From the NCBI RefSeq assembly GCF_009728145.1, contig NZ_WOCA01000013.1, positions 57,245-121,244 of the forward strand: 64,000 nt of DNA. The letters run 5' to 3'. The position numbers and the translations under genes are program-made. Shown piece after piece: positions 47,395 to 55,736 of this stretch (positions within the stretch are counted from its first letter, which is position 1; every line of letters starts with the position of its first letter). Source of the stretch: Ornithinibacillus caprae (lineage in GTDB: Bacteria > Bacillota > Bacilli > Bacillales > Amphibacillaceae). Under the pieces are notes generated by a model. It ran no database searches. It was not told the DNA's origin and worked only from the letters and a program-made list of their open reading frames with translations.

Positions 47395-47844
47395 TTAAGA
47401 AACTTTCTTTACTCGTAGTGTTACTTTTCGAATGATTTGATTGGCAACCTCTGAAAACATTAAACCAATTGCAATACCACCAGCAAGTAACATTACTTTA
47501 GCTGAATATTGGACGGCATTAAAATAATCATTTACGACAAAGCTTCGCATGGCTTCATAGGCCATCCCACCGGGTACGAGTGGAATGATACCTGAAACAG
47601 TGAAGATAATGATGGGGGTCTTATACACCCTTGCAAAAATATGGCTAAATACTGCTACAAGCATCGCACCAAATACCGTTGCTGGAACTGAATCCATACC
47701 ATTTTGGACAAGTATAAAGTATAAAATCCAACCAGCCATACCTACAAACCCACATTGTATTAATGACCTCCTGGGGGCATTAAAAAGAATCCCGAACCCC
47801 GCAGCAGCAATAAAACTCGTAATAAGCTGAGCAACAATACCCAT
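47395..47844 (-). CDS. ThrE-type threonine/serine exporter, small subunit (ThrE_2)
   Basis: A 149-residue integral membrane protein with about five helices (at roughly 2-22, 28-46, 52-70, 76-96, 117-137). The motif SGIIPLVPGGMAYEAMR (about 83-99) is the conserved PLVPG loop of the ThrE/YjjP-YjjB superfamily. In two-gene systems this short half works with the long half encoded just upstream (47942-48685). Family members export threonine, serine or dicarboxylates such as succinate; which one applies here is unknown. Start ATG (minus) has AAAGGAGTTTAG upstream. Confidence 0.88.
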   Translation of the reverse strand: MGIVAQLITSFIAAAGFGILFNAPRRSLIQCGFVGMAGWILYFILVQNGMDSVPATVFGAMLVAVFSHIFARVYKTPIIIFTVSGIIPLVPGGMAYEAMRSFVVNDYFNAVQYSAKVMLLAGGIAIGLMFSEVANQIIRKVTLRVKKVS

Positions 47845-47880
47845 AACACTAAACTCCTTTCAATCGACAATTTCCGACAA

Positions 47881-47928
47881 GTGCCTGTCACCCGCAAAAT
47901 ACGACAAAATATGACAAGTGACAGGCAC
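47881..47928. repeat. Palindrome GTGCCTGTCAC ... GTGACAGGCAC
   Basis: Perfect 11-bp inverted repeat with a 26-bp A-rich centre containing CGACAA/GACAA steps, between the two ThrE-type genes. No T-run. It resembles other stop-proximal palindromes of this window in style, but not in sequence. Confidence 0.65.
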
Positions 47929-47941
47929 CGACAAGACAAGG

Positions 47942-48685
47942 TTATAGAAAGGCGAGGACGGCGGCGATGCCTGCTCCGATGGCGAATGCGGTGAGGGTAG
48001 CTTCGACGCCTTTGGAGACTCCTGCTACGAGATGTCCTGCCATTAGGTCTCGTACAGCATTGGTAATATGTAATCCTGGGACTAGTGGCATAACCGCACC
48101 GATAATGATTTTATCGAGCTCCAGCCCTAATCCCGTTGTAATGAATCCCCATGCTAATAACCCAATAATAAGTGAAGCGAAGAATTCAGCAATAAAGCGA
48201 ATCTCCACTAGTCGTTCAACGCTAAGCATGCCAGCAAATCCTATTCCCCCAGCAATACAAGCAGGGAGGAAATCTGTCCATGTACCACCAAACATGATGG
48301 TAAAACAACCACTAACAAGGGCAGCTGCTAGAATTTGTACTTTATTGGGATAGAAATACCGATTGGAATCCAATTTATTCAACGATTTTAGTGCCTCTTC
48401 TAATGACAGCTCATCGGCTACAATCATTCTTGAGATCCGATTTACCTCGGCAATTTTATATAAGTCAGTTGTACGCTTCGCAATTCGCATGAAATTAGCT
48501 GCTTCTGCTCGGTCAACGGAAAAGTTGATTCCTGTAGGCGTAGCATAGCTTTGTGGATTTTCAATCCCAAAAGCTTTCGCAATCCGGTCCATCGTATCTT
48601 CTACCCGATAGGTTTCTGCACTACATTCCAGCATAATTTTCCCTGCCAGCATACAAACCTTTGTAATTCTATTATGATTTTCCAA
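47942..48685 (-). CDS. ThrE-type threonine/serine exporter, large subunit (ThrE_1/YjjP-like)
   Basis: A 247-residue protein: soluble N-terminal part (about 1-105, with KVCMLAGKIMLECSAETYRVEDTM at the start, a family hallmark) and five C-terminal membrane helices. IIGAVMPLVPGLHITNAVRDL near 190-210 carries the conserved PLVPG loop. The frame runs on to 48745, but TTG 48685 gives the conserved ENHNRITK beginning and has AAGTTGGA upstream on the minus strand. It starts the two-gene exporter operon, preceded by a promoter overlapped by a perfect palindrome. Confidence 0.87.
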   Translation of the reverse strand: MENHNRITKVCMLAGKIMLECSAETYRVEDTMDRIAKAFGIENPQSYATPTGINFSVDRAEAANFMRIAKRTTDLYKIAEVNRISRMIVADELSLEEALKSLNKLDSNRYFYPNKVQILAAALVSGCFTIMFGGTWTDFLPACIAGGIGFAGMLSVERLVEIRFIAEFFASLIIGLLAWGFITTGLGLELDKIIIGAVMPLVPGLHITNAVRDLMAGHLVAGVSKGVEATLTAFAIGAGIAAVLAFL

Positions 48686-48836
48686 TTTACATCCAACTTT
48701 CAAAACAACAATTTTCTCTGTAAATACTGCCAGTAAGATCCCCAATTTAACATCAGCGACTAGGAGGTGTTAGGGGGAACTGCTAGAGTATCTGATATGT
48801 ATTAGAACATCAGTGGACCTTGCCATTGATTGAGGT

Positions 48837-48886
48837 TTTACTTTATCTCCATATTATAGTAGGAAACTTTACTTTAATAAAGTAAA
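48837..48886 (-). promoter_or_regulatory. Promoter and palindromic operator of the ThrE-type exporter
   Basis: Minus strand -10 TATAAT (48858-48853) with a weak -35 TTTATT at 17 bp. The -35 lies inside a perfect palindrome TTTACTTTA-A-TAAAGTAAA (48868-48886). A second identical half-site TTTACTTTA occurs at 48837-48845, on the other side of the -10. The binding regulator is not recognised. Confidence 0.65.
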
Positions 48887-49003
48887 AGAAAAAGACAGCT
48901 TTGTTATAGGGTGTTGTCGTATATAAGATGTAAAAAGAGAGGATCCATCAAAAACAGTGGAGCGGATTCTCCTTCCAAGCATAAATGTCATTACAATAAA
49001 AAA

Positions 49004-49028
49004 ATCCTTCATCAAGAAGATGAAGGAT
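49004..49028 (-). terminator. Terminator after the c-subunit-like gene (reverse strand)
   Basis: ATCCTTCATC and GATGAAGGAT pair perfectly around AAGAA; upstream A-run gives seven T on the minus strand. Confidence 0.92.
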
Positions 49029-49047
49029 AACGTACTGACAGGTTATT

Positions 49048-49452
49048 TTAAGGTGCCATCATCATTAAAGATACGATAGATATAATCGGTATCGCATTAA
49101 TAAGGGCAACTCCTACCATTGCAAATGTAGTTACTTGTTCTTTGAGTTCTTCTGGAACACCAACAGATCGTTGTAAAAACACAAAAAATGATCCGATTAC
49201 CATTGTTAAAATAACTATTATTCCTGGAATTAATAATTCATCTGTAGCTGCAACAGTCTCCATATTAGCTATGCCGAAAACAATTAATATTAGTGGAATA
49301 GCTTCACTAATTGCTGCCCCAATAAAAAAGTTCGTTTGCAGCTTGCCGATGTTCTCAGGATTCTCTTTTAATTTTTCTATATTTATCTTAAAGACAATGA
49401 GCATCGGTACAACAGCAAGTACTGCTGCTAAAGAAAATACGTAAGGACTCAT
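49048..49452 (-). CDS. Orphan protein with two c-subunit-like hairpins
   Basis: A 134-residue protein with four predicted membrane helices. The first half resembles this genome's own AtpE: loop plus helix ENIGKLQTNFFIGAAISEAIP (31-52 region; AtpE has [21 protein letters not shown]), with the carboxylate kept as E50. The second half, VPEELKEQVTTFAMVGVALI then NAIPII, repeats the pattern but has N119 where the proton-carrying Glu should be. It is thus a tandem double hairpin, as in V-type K subunits, outside any ATPase operon. Start ATG (minus) follows GGGAGTGTG. Own terminator. Function unknown. Confidence 0.75.
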   Translation of the reverse strand: MSPYVFSLAAVLAVVPMLIVFKINIEKLKENPENIGKLQTNFFIGAAISEAIPLILIVFGIANMETVAATDELLIPGIIVILTMVIGSFFVFLQRSVGVPEELKEQVTTFAMVGVALINAIPIISIVSLMMMAP

Positions 49453-49633
49453 TACAACACACTCCCAATTTTCGAATTATTTATAATAAACACTCAATTA
49501 TTTTACCATATCATACCAATTGCCTCAATAATGATAATAGAAGAGCGAACCTGCCATCAAATTTGCAACCATGATTATCAGTAGCTATAATTTAGGCTAC
49601 AATAGATACTATTAAGTATAATAGGAGAATGTC

Positions 49634-50707
49634 ATGTTTTCATATATTGATTTAGCTATTGCATTTTTTATTGCACTCATTTCATCTTGGTTACTAACAT
49701 ATCCAGTAAAAAAATTAGCAATTAAAATTGGTTCGGTAGACTTTCCGAACCATCGAAAAATACATACGAAAGTAACGCCGAGAATGGGTGGCTTAGCCAT
49801 TTTTTTAGGTGCTTTTTTAGGCGGGCTTTATTTACAGCCATACCACGAGCATTTGCCAGAGATTCTTATTGGAGCACTGGTAATTATTATTACAGGCGCA
49901 TTGGATGACCGGTTTACCTTACGACCAGTTGCCAAGCTAACTGGACAGCTAATTGCTGCATCCTTTCTTATTTCGGGTGGCTTGATTATCGACCGAATTA
50001 CATTACCGATATTTGGAATTATTGATTTGGGCTTTTTCAGTGTACTGATTACCGTATTATGGATCGTCGGTATCACAAACGCGATAAATCTTATAGATGG
50101 ATTGGACGGGCTTGCGACAGGGGTATCCTCAATTGCTTTAATAAGTATTTTTATCATGGCAATCATTGATACTCAGGTTCTTGTTGCATACTTTTCTATC
50201 GTCTTAATTGGAGCTAATCTTGGGTTCTTATATCACAACTTTTATCCAGCAAAAATATACATGGGGGATACCGGTTCCAACTTTTTAGGATATATGATCG
50301 CGGTTGTTTCCATTCTTGGCTTGTTTAAAAATATCGCCTTATTTAGTTTTGTGCTTCCCATTATTGTACTAGCAGTACCAATCTTTGATACGTTGTTTTC
50401 CATCATACGCCGGGCACTAAAAAAGGAAAACATCATGATTGGCGATCAAAAGCATATTCATTATCAGATTCTCGCTGCTGGCTATAGCCACCGCAAGACG
50501 GTACTGATTTTGTACGGAATAAGTGCATTGTTTGGAACATTAGCAGTACTATTTTCAAACGCAACGATGACTACAAATTTAATTATTTTAGGAATTTTGC
50601 TGGTTTTACTACACATACTGGCGGAAATTGCAGGACTTGTAATGGGCGGGAAACGACCAGTGTTGCAAGCCCTTGGAAGGATGTTTAGAAGAAAAGCAAG
50701 AGAATAG
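49634..50707 (+). CDS. tagO: Undecaprenyl-phosphate GlcNAc-1-phosphate transferase TagO
   Basis: A 357-residue polytopic membrane enzyme (about 11 helices) of the WecA/MraY family. It transfers GlcNAc-1-P from UDP-GlcNAc to undecaprenyl phosphate, starting wall teichoic acid and other envelope polymers. Catalytic landmarks: D91-D92 in GALDDRF, N152-L-I-D155 in NLIDGLDGLATG, GDTGSNFLGY near 212 and the HIHYQ loop near 275. The start ATG follows ATAGGAGAATGTC. WecB (4.1 kb) makes the UDP-ManNAc for the next step. The TAG stop is the first base set of a 50-bp palindrome. Confidence 0.93.
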   Translation: MFSYIDLAIAFFIALISSWLLTYPVKKLAIKIGSVDFPNHRKIHTKVTPRMGGLAIFLGAFLGGLYLQPYHEHLPEILIGALVIIITGALDDRFTLRPVAKLTGQLIAASFLISGGLIIDRITLPIFGIIDLGFFSVLITVLWIVGITNAINLIDGLDGLATGVSSIALISIFIMAIIDTQVLVAYFSIVLIGANLGFLYHNFYPAKIYMGDTGSNFLGYMIAVVSILGLFKNIALFSFVLPIIVLAVPIFDTLFSIIRRALKKENIMIGDQKHIHYQILAAGYSHRKTVLILYGISALFGTLAVLFSNATMTTNLIILGILLVLLHILAEIAGLVMGGKRPVLQALGRMFRRKARE

Positions 50708-50756
50708 GGTCAGGTCCCTTGTCCCATTTTCCGAATGGGACAAGGGACCTGACCCC
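50707..50756. repeat. Long palindrome GGGTCAGGTCCCTTGTCCC... abutting tagO stop
   Basis: Fifty-base near-perfect inverted repeat: GGGTCAGGTCCCTTGTCCCA pairs with TGGGACAAGGGACCTGACCC around a short loop. It begins at the last base of the tagO TAG codon and lies between two converging genes. Nearly identical copy at 55737-55784; short relative at 187-201. Confidence 0.93.
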
Positions 50757-50759
50757 AAA

Positions 50760-51452
50760 TCATACAACCCAGTCTGGGGTATTTAGGGAGCATAATATTT
50801 GAAGTTCCTGTTCACGTTTGTTGGTATAGGAACTTACTTGAATCAAATCCTCATCCATTATTGCTGGATGTGTCATTACTTCGACTGATTTAACATTTAA
50901 CTTCTGTAAATGATGGAATATTTTCTCATCCACTCCATCACCATAGAATCCAAGATATAATGTCTCTGTTAACAATATTTCAGGAAAATCTTTTAATGAA
51001 TCAACATATCGAACTTTAACACCATACTCCTTTGCTAGTTTAACAACTACTTGTTTAAGCGGTTCCCAGCCATGAACATGATGATGGCTATCTATATGAT
51101 GAAGGGGTAGGCCAGTTGCTAAAAAAGCTTCTATTTGTGCACGCCATTCTTTTTCTACCTGGTAAATATTTGGTGGGTCCATTTTGAGGAAGGTGTTTTT
51201 AAACTTAAATTCACCGTTAGGATCTAAAAGGTCACTAACATCCTTACTGACCGGCTTTCCCCATGTTAAAACAAGATGTATACCTACATGTAAAGAAGGG
51301 TGATTTTTTGCTTGTTTTACTGCATAATCTACTGCTTTTCCATTCATCATTAATGTTGTTGAATGGACAAGTCCTTTAGTATGTGCCTCCATGATTCCGT
51401 CAGTTATTCCTTTCGTCAAACCGAAATCATCTGCATTAAATAATACTTTCAT
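50760..51452 (-). CDS. chbG: ChbG/YdjC family carbohydrate deacetylase
   Basis: A 230-residue metal-dependent deacetylase. NADDFG (6-11, with D9) and H59 in HVGIHLVLTWG, together with the HHIDSHHHVHG loop near 118-128, form the Zn site of the YdjC fold. ChbG removes one acetyl group from chitooligosaccharides such as N,N'-diacetylchitobiose 6-phosphate so that the phospho-glucosidase can act. Minus-strand start ATG follows CTGGAGGAATG. It is co-transcribed with the GntR gene (28 bp upstream) and divergent from the PTS/GH4 operon, which is why I favour a chitobiose role for the locus. Confidence 0.85.
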   Translation of the reverse strand: MKVLFNADDFGLTKGITDGIMEAHTKGLVHSTTLMMNGKAVDYAVKQAKNHPSLHVGIHLVLTWGKPVSKDVSDLLDPNGEFKFKNTFLKMDPPNIYQVEKEWRAQIEAFLATGLPLHHIDSHHHVHGWEPLKQVVVKLAKEYGVKVRYVDSLKDFPEILLTETLYLGFYGDGVDEKIFHHLQKLNVKSVEVMTHPAIMDEDLIQVSSYTNKREQELQILCSLNTPDWVV

Positions 51453-51480
51453 CGATCATTCCTCCAGTTAGAATGTGAAA

Positions 51481-52212
51481 TTATTCTTTGTTCGGCGGAT
51501 AATTTCTCTCAATCATAAAGTTTGTTTTATCACCACGGAAGTATGAACGTGAAAATTCTACTTTATCTCCTTTGTCATCTTCAGCAATGGTTTCAATATA
51601 GAAACATGGTAAGCCTTCCTTGCATTCCAAGCGGGTACTAATAATTTCATCAGCTAGGGTGATTTCGATATGCTCAGTTGTCTTTGCTATATGAACATCA
51701 AAAGCGTTTTTTAGAGATCCATACAAAGAGACTTCTGCATGCTCTTGTGTAATTCCAGGTGCTACGTCCCAGGGAATATAAGATACCTCGTACTGTGTAG
51801 GCTCCCCATTTGCTCTTCGTATCCTTTCTATACGTTGGATAGGCTCTTTTGGTTTAACCCCTAAAGATTTTTTAAGGATTTCAGTGGCTGGAACAACATT
51901 GATTGAAATTAGTTCAATTTTTGCCTTTTTACCTTGTATCGCAATCTGGTCACTATAGCGTTTAACGGTACTCGAAAGGGTTTGTTTAACCTTTTGATCG
52001 GCCACGTACGTTCCTTTACCTTGCTTTCTATACAAATAACCTTCTAAAGTAAGCTGATTAAGTGCGGATCGTACAGTTGTCCTGCTCACATTAAATTCCT
52101 TACATAATTCTAGTTCTGGTGGGATTTTCTCCCCTTTTTTGTATTTATTCGACTTAATTCTATCTAATAATTCTTCTTTAATATAGGCGTGTAATGATTG
52201 ATTTTTCTCCAT
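51481..52212 (-). CDS. GntR/HutC-family regulator with UTRA domain
   Basis: A 243-residue repressor: N-terminal winged HTH (about 6-75, recognition helix in NVSRTTVRSALNQL) and a UTRA sugar-phosphate sensing domain (about 95-235). Such regulators usually bind a palindromic site and are released by a phosphorylated sugar. A fitting operator, TTGTATAGACAA, covers the -35 of the divergent chbF promoter. Start ATG (minus) follows AAGGAGTTACAACG. It is encoded next to the genes it most probably controls, and with ChbG in one transcript, giving autoregulation as well. Confidence 0.87.
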   Translation of the reverse strand: MEKNQSLHAYIKEELLDRIKSNKYKKGEKIPPELELCKEFNVSRTTVRSALNQLTLEGYLYRKQGKGTYVADQKVKQTLSSTVKRYSDQIAIQGKKAKIELISINVVPATEILKKSLGVKPKEPIQRIERIRRANGEPTQYEVSYIPWDVAPGITQEHAEVSLYGSLKNAFDVHIAKTTEHIEITLADEIISTRLECKEGLPCFYIETIAEDDKGDKVEFSRSYFRGDKTNFMIERNYPPNKE

Positions 52213-52235
52213 CGTTGTAACTCCTTAACTAAATC

Positions 52236-52263
52236 TATATATAAAGTTTACAAGATAGTACAA
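52236..52263 (-). promoter_or_regulatory. Candidate promoter of gntR-chbG
   Basis: Minus strand TTGTAC (52263-52258), 16-bp spacer, TATATA (52241-52236). Confidence 0.5.
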
Positions 52264-52316
52264 ATAATAACAACAAATAAAATTTGTCATTACAATTAAA
52301 GAAAATAAACAAAAAT

Positions 52317-52349
52317 TTGTATAGACAATATAATATTTGTATGATACAT
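52317..52349 (+). promoter_or_regulatory. Promoter and GntR operator of the chb operon
   Basis: TTGTAT (52317-52322), 17 bp, TATGAT (52340-52345). The -35 is part of TTGTATAGACAA (52317-52328), ten of twelve bases palindromic and like TreR/NagR-type sites; the -10 is part of a perfect TGTATGATACA (52339-52349). Confidence 0.65.
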
Positions 52350-52415
52350 TTTGTATAAAGGTATCAACAGGTGATTTAAACAAGAAGGAAATAAGTTATT
52401 TTTTTTGAAGGTAAA

Positions 52416-52429
52416 AATAAGCGCTTACA
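52416..52429 (-). promoter_or_regulatory. Candidate cre site (CcpA)
   Basis: Reverse strand TGTAAGCGCTTATT matches 12 of 14 positions of TGWAANCGNTNWCA. It lies about 70 bp downstream of the promoter, within the leader, a repressing position. Suggests glucose repression of the operon. Confidence 0.65.
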
Positions 52430-52483
52430 TACCAGGAGTTAAAAATCTAAATGAACTCAACACATCATAAGGAGAGACCTATT

Positions 52484-53803
52484 ATGTCATTAAAAGTAGT
52501 AGTAATTGGTGGAGGTTCCAGTTATACACCAGAGATTATTGAAGGGATGATTCGTCGTCATGATAGTTTTCCAGTGACGGATATCGTATTAGTTGATATT
52601 GAAGCGGGAAAAGAGAAACTAGATATTATCGGAAATTTAGCTCAGAGAATGATTAAAAAGGCGAAAAAATCTATTAATCTATCATGGACACTGAATCGAA
52701 AGCAAGCATTGGAAAATGCCGATTATGTTTCTACACAAATTCGAGTTGGTGGATTGGAAGCACGGGCAAAGGATGAACGAATACCGTTAAGTCATGGATT
52801 TATTGGTCAAGAAACTAATGGTGCTGGAGGTGCTTTTAAAGCATTCCGTACTATTCCAGTACTAATGGAAATTGCAGAAGAGATTCATACTATTTGTCCA
52901 AATGCATGGATGATTAACTTTACTAATCCAGCTGGAATCGTTACAGAAGCACTTTTAAAATATTCCAAGCACAAAAAAGTAATCGGTGTTTGTAACATTC
53001 CATTTAACATGCGCCATTCCGTAGCAGAAATACTCAATGTTTCACCCGAAAATGTAAGAATCGAATTTGTCGGCATGAATCACTTTGTTTTTGGCCAGAA
53101 GATATTTGTTAACGGGGAAGAGAAAACAGAAGAGGTTCTAACCAAACTAATTGATGAGAATCTCGATTACTCTCCAGCTAATATTGTGAACCTAGGTTGG
53201 TCCAAGACATTTATTGAAGCAACAAGACTTTTACCAAATCCTTACCACCAATATTATTTTCAAACCATTGATGTGCTTGAAAAGGATTTGAAAGCATACG
53301 AAGAACATGGAATAAGAGCAGAGGTAGTTCAACAACTGGAGGAATCTTTATTTGAGATTTACAAAAATCCAGAGCTACAGGTAAAACCAAAAGAATTAGA
53401 ACAAAGGGGTGGCGCTTTCTATAGCGATGTTGCATGTAGTTTAATGGATTCCATCTATAACAATAAAGAGGATATTCAAACCGTGAACACCTTAAATAAT
53501 GGTGCGATCTCTGATTTACCTGATGATGCCGTTATTGAGATCAATTCTATGATTACGAAAGATGGCCCAAAACCGATTGCTTTAGGGTCATTACCATATC
53601 AGGTAAAAGGAATTATTCAGCAAATGAAGGCATTTGAGGAATTGGTCATCCGTGCTGCAATAACTGGTAGTTATTATGATGCTTATTTAGCTTTTGTGAT
53701 GAATCCATTATTAGGGGATGAGAAACGAAGTAAAGTTGTACTTGATGAACTTTTAGAAGCACATAAAGAGTTTTTACCACAATTTAAAAATAGGGGGAAT
53801 TAA
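52484..53803 (+). CDS. chbF: GH4 family 6-phospho-beta-glucosidase
   Basis: A 439-residue NAD- and Mn-dependent glycosidase. The dinucleotide loop is VVIGGGSSYTPE (6-17); metal ligands are C170 in IGVCNIPF and H200 in GMNHF. GH4 enzymes cleave 6-phosphorylated disaccharides after PTS import; ChbF acts on (deacetylated) chitobiose 6-phosphate, LicH/CelF on cellobiose 6-phosphate. The frame opens at 52451, but AAGGAGAG at 52469 and the conserved SLKVVVIGGG start support ATG 52484. The PTS genes follow with only 2 bp between. ChbG nearby argues for the chitobiose alternative. Confidence 0.9.
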   Translation: MSLKVVVIGGGSSYTPEIIEGMIRRHDSFPVTDIVLVDIEAGKEKLDIIGNLAQRMIKKAKKSINLSWTLNRKQALENADYVSTQIRVGGLEARAKDERIPLSHGFIGQETNGAGGAFKAFRTIPVLMEIAEEIHTICPNAWMINFTNPAGIVTEALLKYSKHKKVIGVCNIPFNMRHSVAEILNVSPENVRIEFVGMNHFVFGQKIFVNGEEKTEEVLTKLIDENLDYSPANIVNLGWSKTFIEATRLLPNPYHQYYFQTIDVLEKDLKAYEEHGIRAEVVQQLEESLFEIYKNPELQVKPKELEQRGGAFYSDVACSLMDSIYNNKEDIQTVNTLNNGAISDLPDDAVIEINSMITKDGPKPIALGSLPYQVKGIIQQMKAFEELVIRAAITGSYYDAYLAFVMNPLLGDEKRSKVVLDELLEAHKEFLPQFKNRGN

Positions 53804-53805
53804 AA

Positions 53806-55092
53806 ATGAATAGCAAATTTATGCAAAAATTTATTGAAATTGCTGGACGAATTGGTGCACAGCGTCATTTAGTAGCTATCCGTGATGGTTTCGTTGCAAT
53901 TATGCCATTAATCATAGTTGGATCATTAGCTGTGCTAGTTAATAACTTTCCACCATTTGGAAAATTTGATTTTGTACAAATTTTAAATGGAATATTCGGA
54001 GATGGTAACTGGCAAGAAGTAGGTGGTTCCATTTGGAACGGAACCTTTGCAGTTCTTGGGTTATTAATCGCATTTTCCGTTGCATACAACCTAGCTAAAT
54101 CCTATGAAACGGATGGATTAGGGGCTGGTTTACTCTCTGCTGCTGCTTATATTATGCTAGTTCCTGTTACAGAAGACTGGGGATTGAATTTTGCATGGCT
54201 AGGGGCGCAGGGACTATTTGTAGCAATAATTTTAGCCATCCTGGTAACAGAGCTTTTCCGAGTGTTAATAAAATCTAAGTTCACGATTAAAATGCCAGAA
54301 GGTGTTCCTGATGGAGTTGCAAAATCATTTAAGGCATTGATTCCATCGATTTTAATCTTAATAGTAATTGGGTTATTCCAAGCAATCATGAACGTATTTG
54401 CTGGTATGAGTGTTTTTGAAGTTATTTTTAATGTTATTCAACAACCATTACAGGGTCTTGGTAACACATTACCTGCTGCTATTGTTATTGCATTTCTTAA
54501 CCATTTATTATGGTTCTTCGGATTGCATGGTACGAATATTTTAGGATCAGTTATTGAACCTATCTATCTACCATTAATCGAGAAAAATGCGGACCTTTTT
54601 GCTAACGGTATGTCAGCATTTGATGTGCCATATGTGGTAACGAAACCATTCCTTGATTCCTTTGTATTCATGGGAGGGTCAGGTACAACCATTGCATTAT
54701 TGATTGCAATATTAATTGTTTTACGTAAACAACAGAAACATCCTTATAAAGAAGTTGCAAAGCTTTCTGCACCTGCAGGGTTATTCAATATTAACGAACC
54801 GGTTATTTTTGGTTTACCTATCGTGTTAAATCCTGTTATGTTAATACCATTTATTTTTGTTCCAGTAACCTTAACTATTATTTCTTATATTGCTATTTCA
54901 ACAGGCTTGGTTCCTAAAACAGTTGCAATACTTCCATGGACAACACCACCAATTCTTAGTGGTTATCTAGTGACAGGAGGCAGCTGGCGTGGAATCGCAT
55001 TACAACTTATTAATCTAACAGTTGCCGTAGTTATGTATATACCGTTTGTCATGGCAGGAGTTAGAGCATTAAAGCAACGTATGGAGGGTTAA
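53806..55092 (+). CDS. chbC: PTS lactose/cellobiose/chitobiose-family EIIC
   Basis: A 428-residue membrane permease of the Lac (cellobiose/chitobiose) PTS family with about ten helices and no fused EIIB. The substrate-site motif region FNINEPVIFGLPIVLNP (near 325-342) has the conserved NEP and Glu. It transports the disaccharide while EIIB-phosphate phosphorylates it at C6. Ribosome site AGGGGGAATTAAAA overlaps the chbF end. Followed closely by EIIA and EIIB genes, so the complete sugar-specific PTS is encoded here. Chitobiose is favoured over cellobiose only because of ChbG. Confidence 0.9.
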   Translation: MNSKFMQKFIEIAGRIGAQRHLVAIRDGFVAIMPLIIVGSLAVLVNNFPPFGKFDFVQILNGIFGDGNWQEVGGSIWNGTFAVLGLLIAFSVAYNLAKSYETDGLGAGLLSAAAYIMLVPVTEDWGLNFAWLGAQGLFVAIILAILVTELFRVLIKSKFTIKMPEGVPDGVAKSFKALIPSILILIVIGLFQAIMNVFAGMSVFEVIFNVIQQPLQGLGNTLPAAIVIAFLNHLLWFFGLHGTNILGSVIEPIYLPLIEKNADLFANGMSAFDVPYVVTKPFLDSFVFMGGSGTTIALLIAILIVLRKQQKHPYKEVAKLSAPAGLFNINEPVIFGLPIVLNPVMLIPFIFVPVTLTIISYIAISTGLVPKTVAILPWTTPPILSGYLVTGGSWRGIALQLINLTVAVVMYIPFVMAGVRALKQRMEG

Positions 55093-55095
55093 ACA

Positions 55096-55434
55096 ATGAC
55101 CGAAACAACAGAAGAAATGCAAATGCTATCATTTAACATCATTTTACATGCAGGTAATGCAAGATCTTTCGCAATGGAAGCAATCATGCTGGCAAAGGAG
55201 TATAAGTTTTCAGAGGCTAGAGAAAAAATTTCAGAAGCAGGTAAAGAATTTAATGAGGCACATCATATTCAAACCAAACTGTTACAAGAGGAGGCTAGTG
55301 GCAAACAAAATCAAGTTAGTATAATACTTGTCCATGCACAGGACCATTTAATGACATCGATGGCTGTCAAAGATCTTGCCAATGAAATGATTGATATGTA
55401 TATAAAAATGCAACAATTGGAGGGGGAAAATTAA
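55096..55434 (+). CDS. chbA: PTS lactose/cellobiose-family EIIA
   Basis: A 112-residue three-helix-bundle EIIA that takes phosphate from HPr and passes it to EIIB. The phospho-histidine is H80 in LVHAQDHLM; the homotrimer Asp of this family is expected at D83 in the same motif. Ribosome site ATGGAGGGTTAAAC lies across the chbC stop. Its last base, the final A of TAA, is the first base of the EIIB start codon, so the two are translationally coupled. Length and motif are typical; slightly unusual is the gene order EIIC-EIIA-EIIB. Confidence 0.92.
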   Translation: MTETTEEMQMLSFNIILHAGNARSFAMEAIMLAKEYKFSEAREKISEAGKEFNEAHHIQTKLLQEEASGKQNQVSIILVHAQDHLMTSMAVKDLANEMIDMYIKMQQLEGEN

Positions 55435-55736
55435 TGAAAATAATTCTTGTTTGTTCAGCAGGTATGTCCACATCCATGCTCGTAAAAAAGATGCGTTCCG
55501 CAGCGGAAATGCGTGGAATGGATGTAGAAATTGAAGCAGTACCAGAATCACAGTTAAAGAATAATGTAGAAGGATTAGATGTCGTATTAATTGGACCACA
55601 AGTTCGTTATCTAGAGAAAAAAATAAGAGAATTTGTAGAACCAAAAGGCATTAAAGTAGATATCATTGATTCCATTGCATATGGAATGATCCAAGGTGAC
55701 AAAGTATTGGAACAAGCAATTTCGCTGAATAACTAG
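55434..55736 (+). CDS. chbB: PTS lactose/cellobiose-family EIIB
   Basis: A 100-residue EIIB with the phospho-cysteine C7 in VCSAGMSTSML, the P-loop-like active site of this family. It hands phosphate from EIIA to the sugar bound by EIIC. The fold resembles low-molecular-weight tyrosine phosphatases. ATG 55434 overlaps the EIIA stop by one base, with GGAGGGGG upstream. It is the last gene of the operon; the TAG stop touches a 48-bp palindrome, and a regular terminator follows at 55796. Complete. Confidence 0.92.
   Translation: MKIILVCSAGMSTSMLVKKMRSAAEMRGMDVEIEAVPESQLKNNVEGLDVVLIGPQVRYLEKKIREFVEPKGIKVDIIDSIAYGMIQGDKVLEQAISLNN

Larger units (their letters stand above)
48686..49047. other. Intergenic region upstream of the ThrE operon
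   Basis: 362 bp. It holds the exporter promoter/operator (48837-48886) and a minus-strand terminator (49004-49028). The stretch 48890-49000 shows only an imperfect GAGAGGATCC...GGATTCTCC inverted repeat. Confidence 0.5.

Noticed and set aside
47881..47928. GTGCCTGTCAC palindrome as a bidirectional terminator
   Set aside because: The centre is 26 bp long and neither strand has a T-run after the stem; kept as a repeat only.
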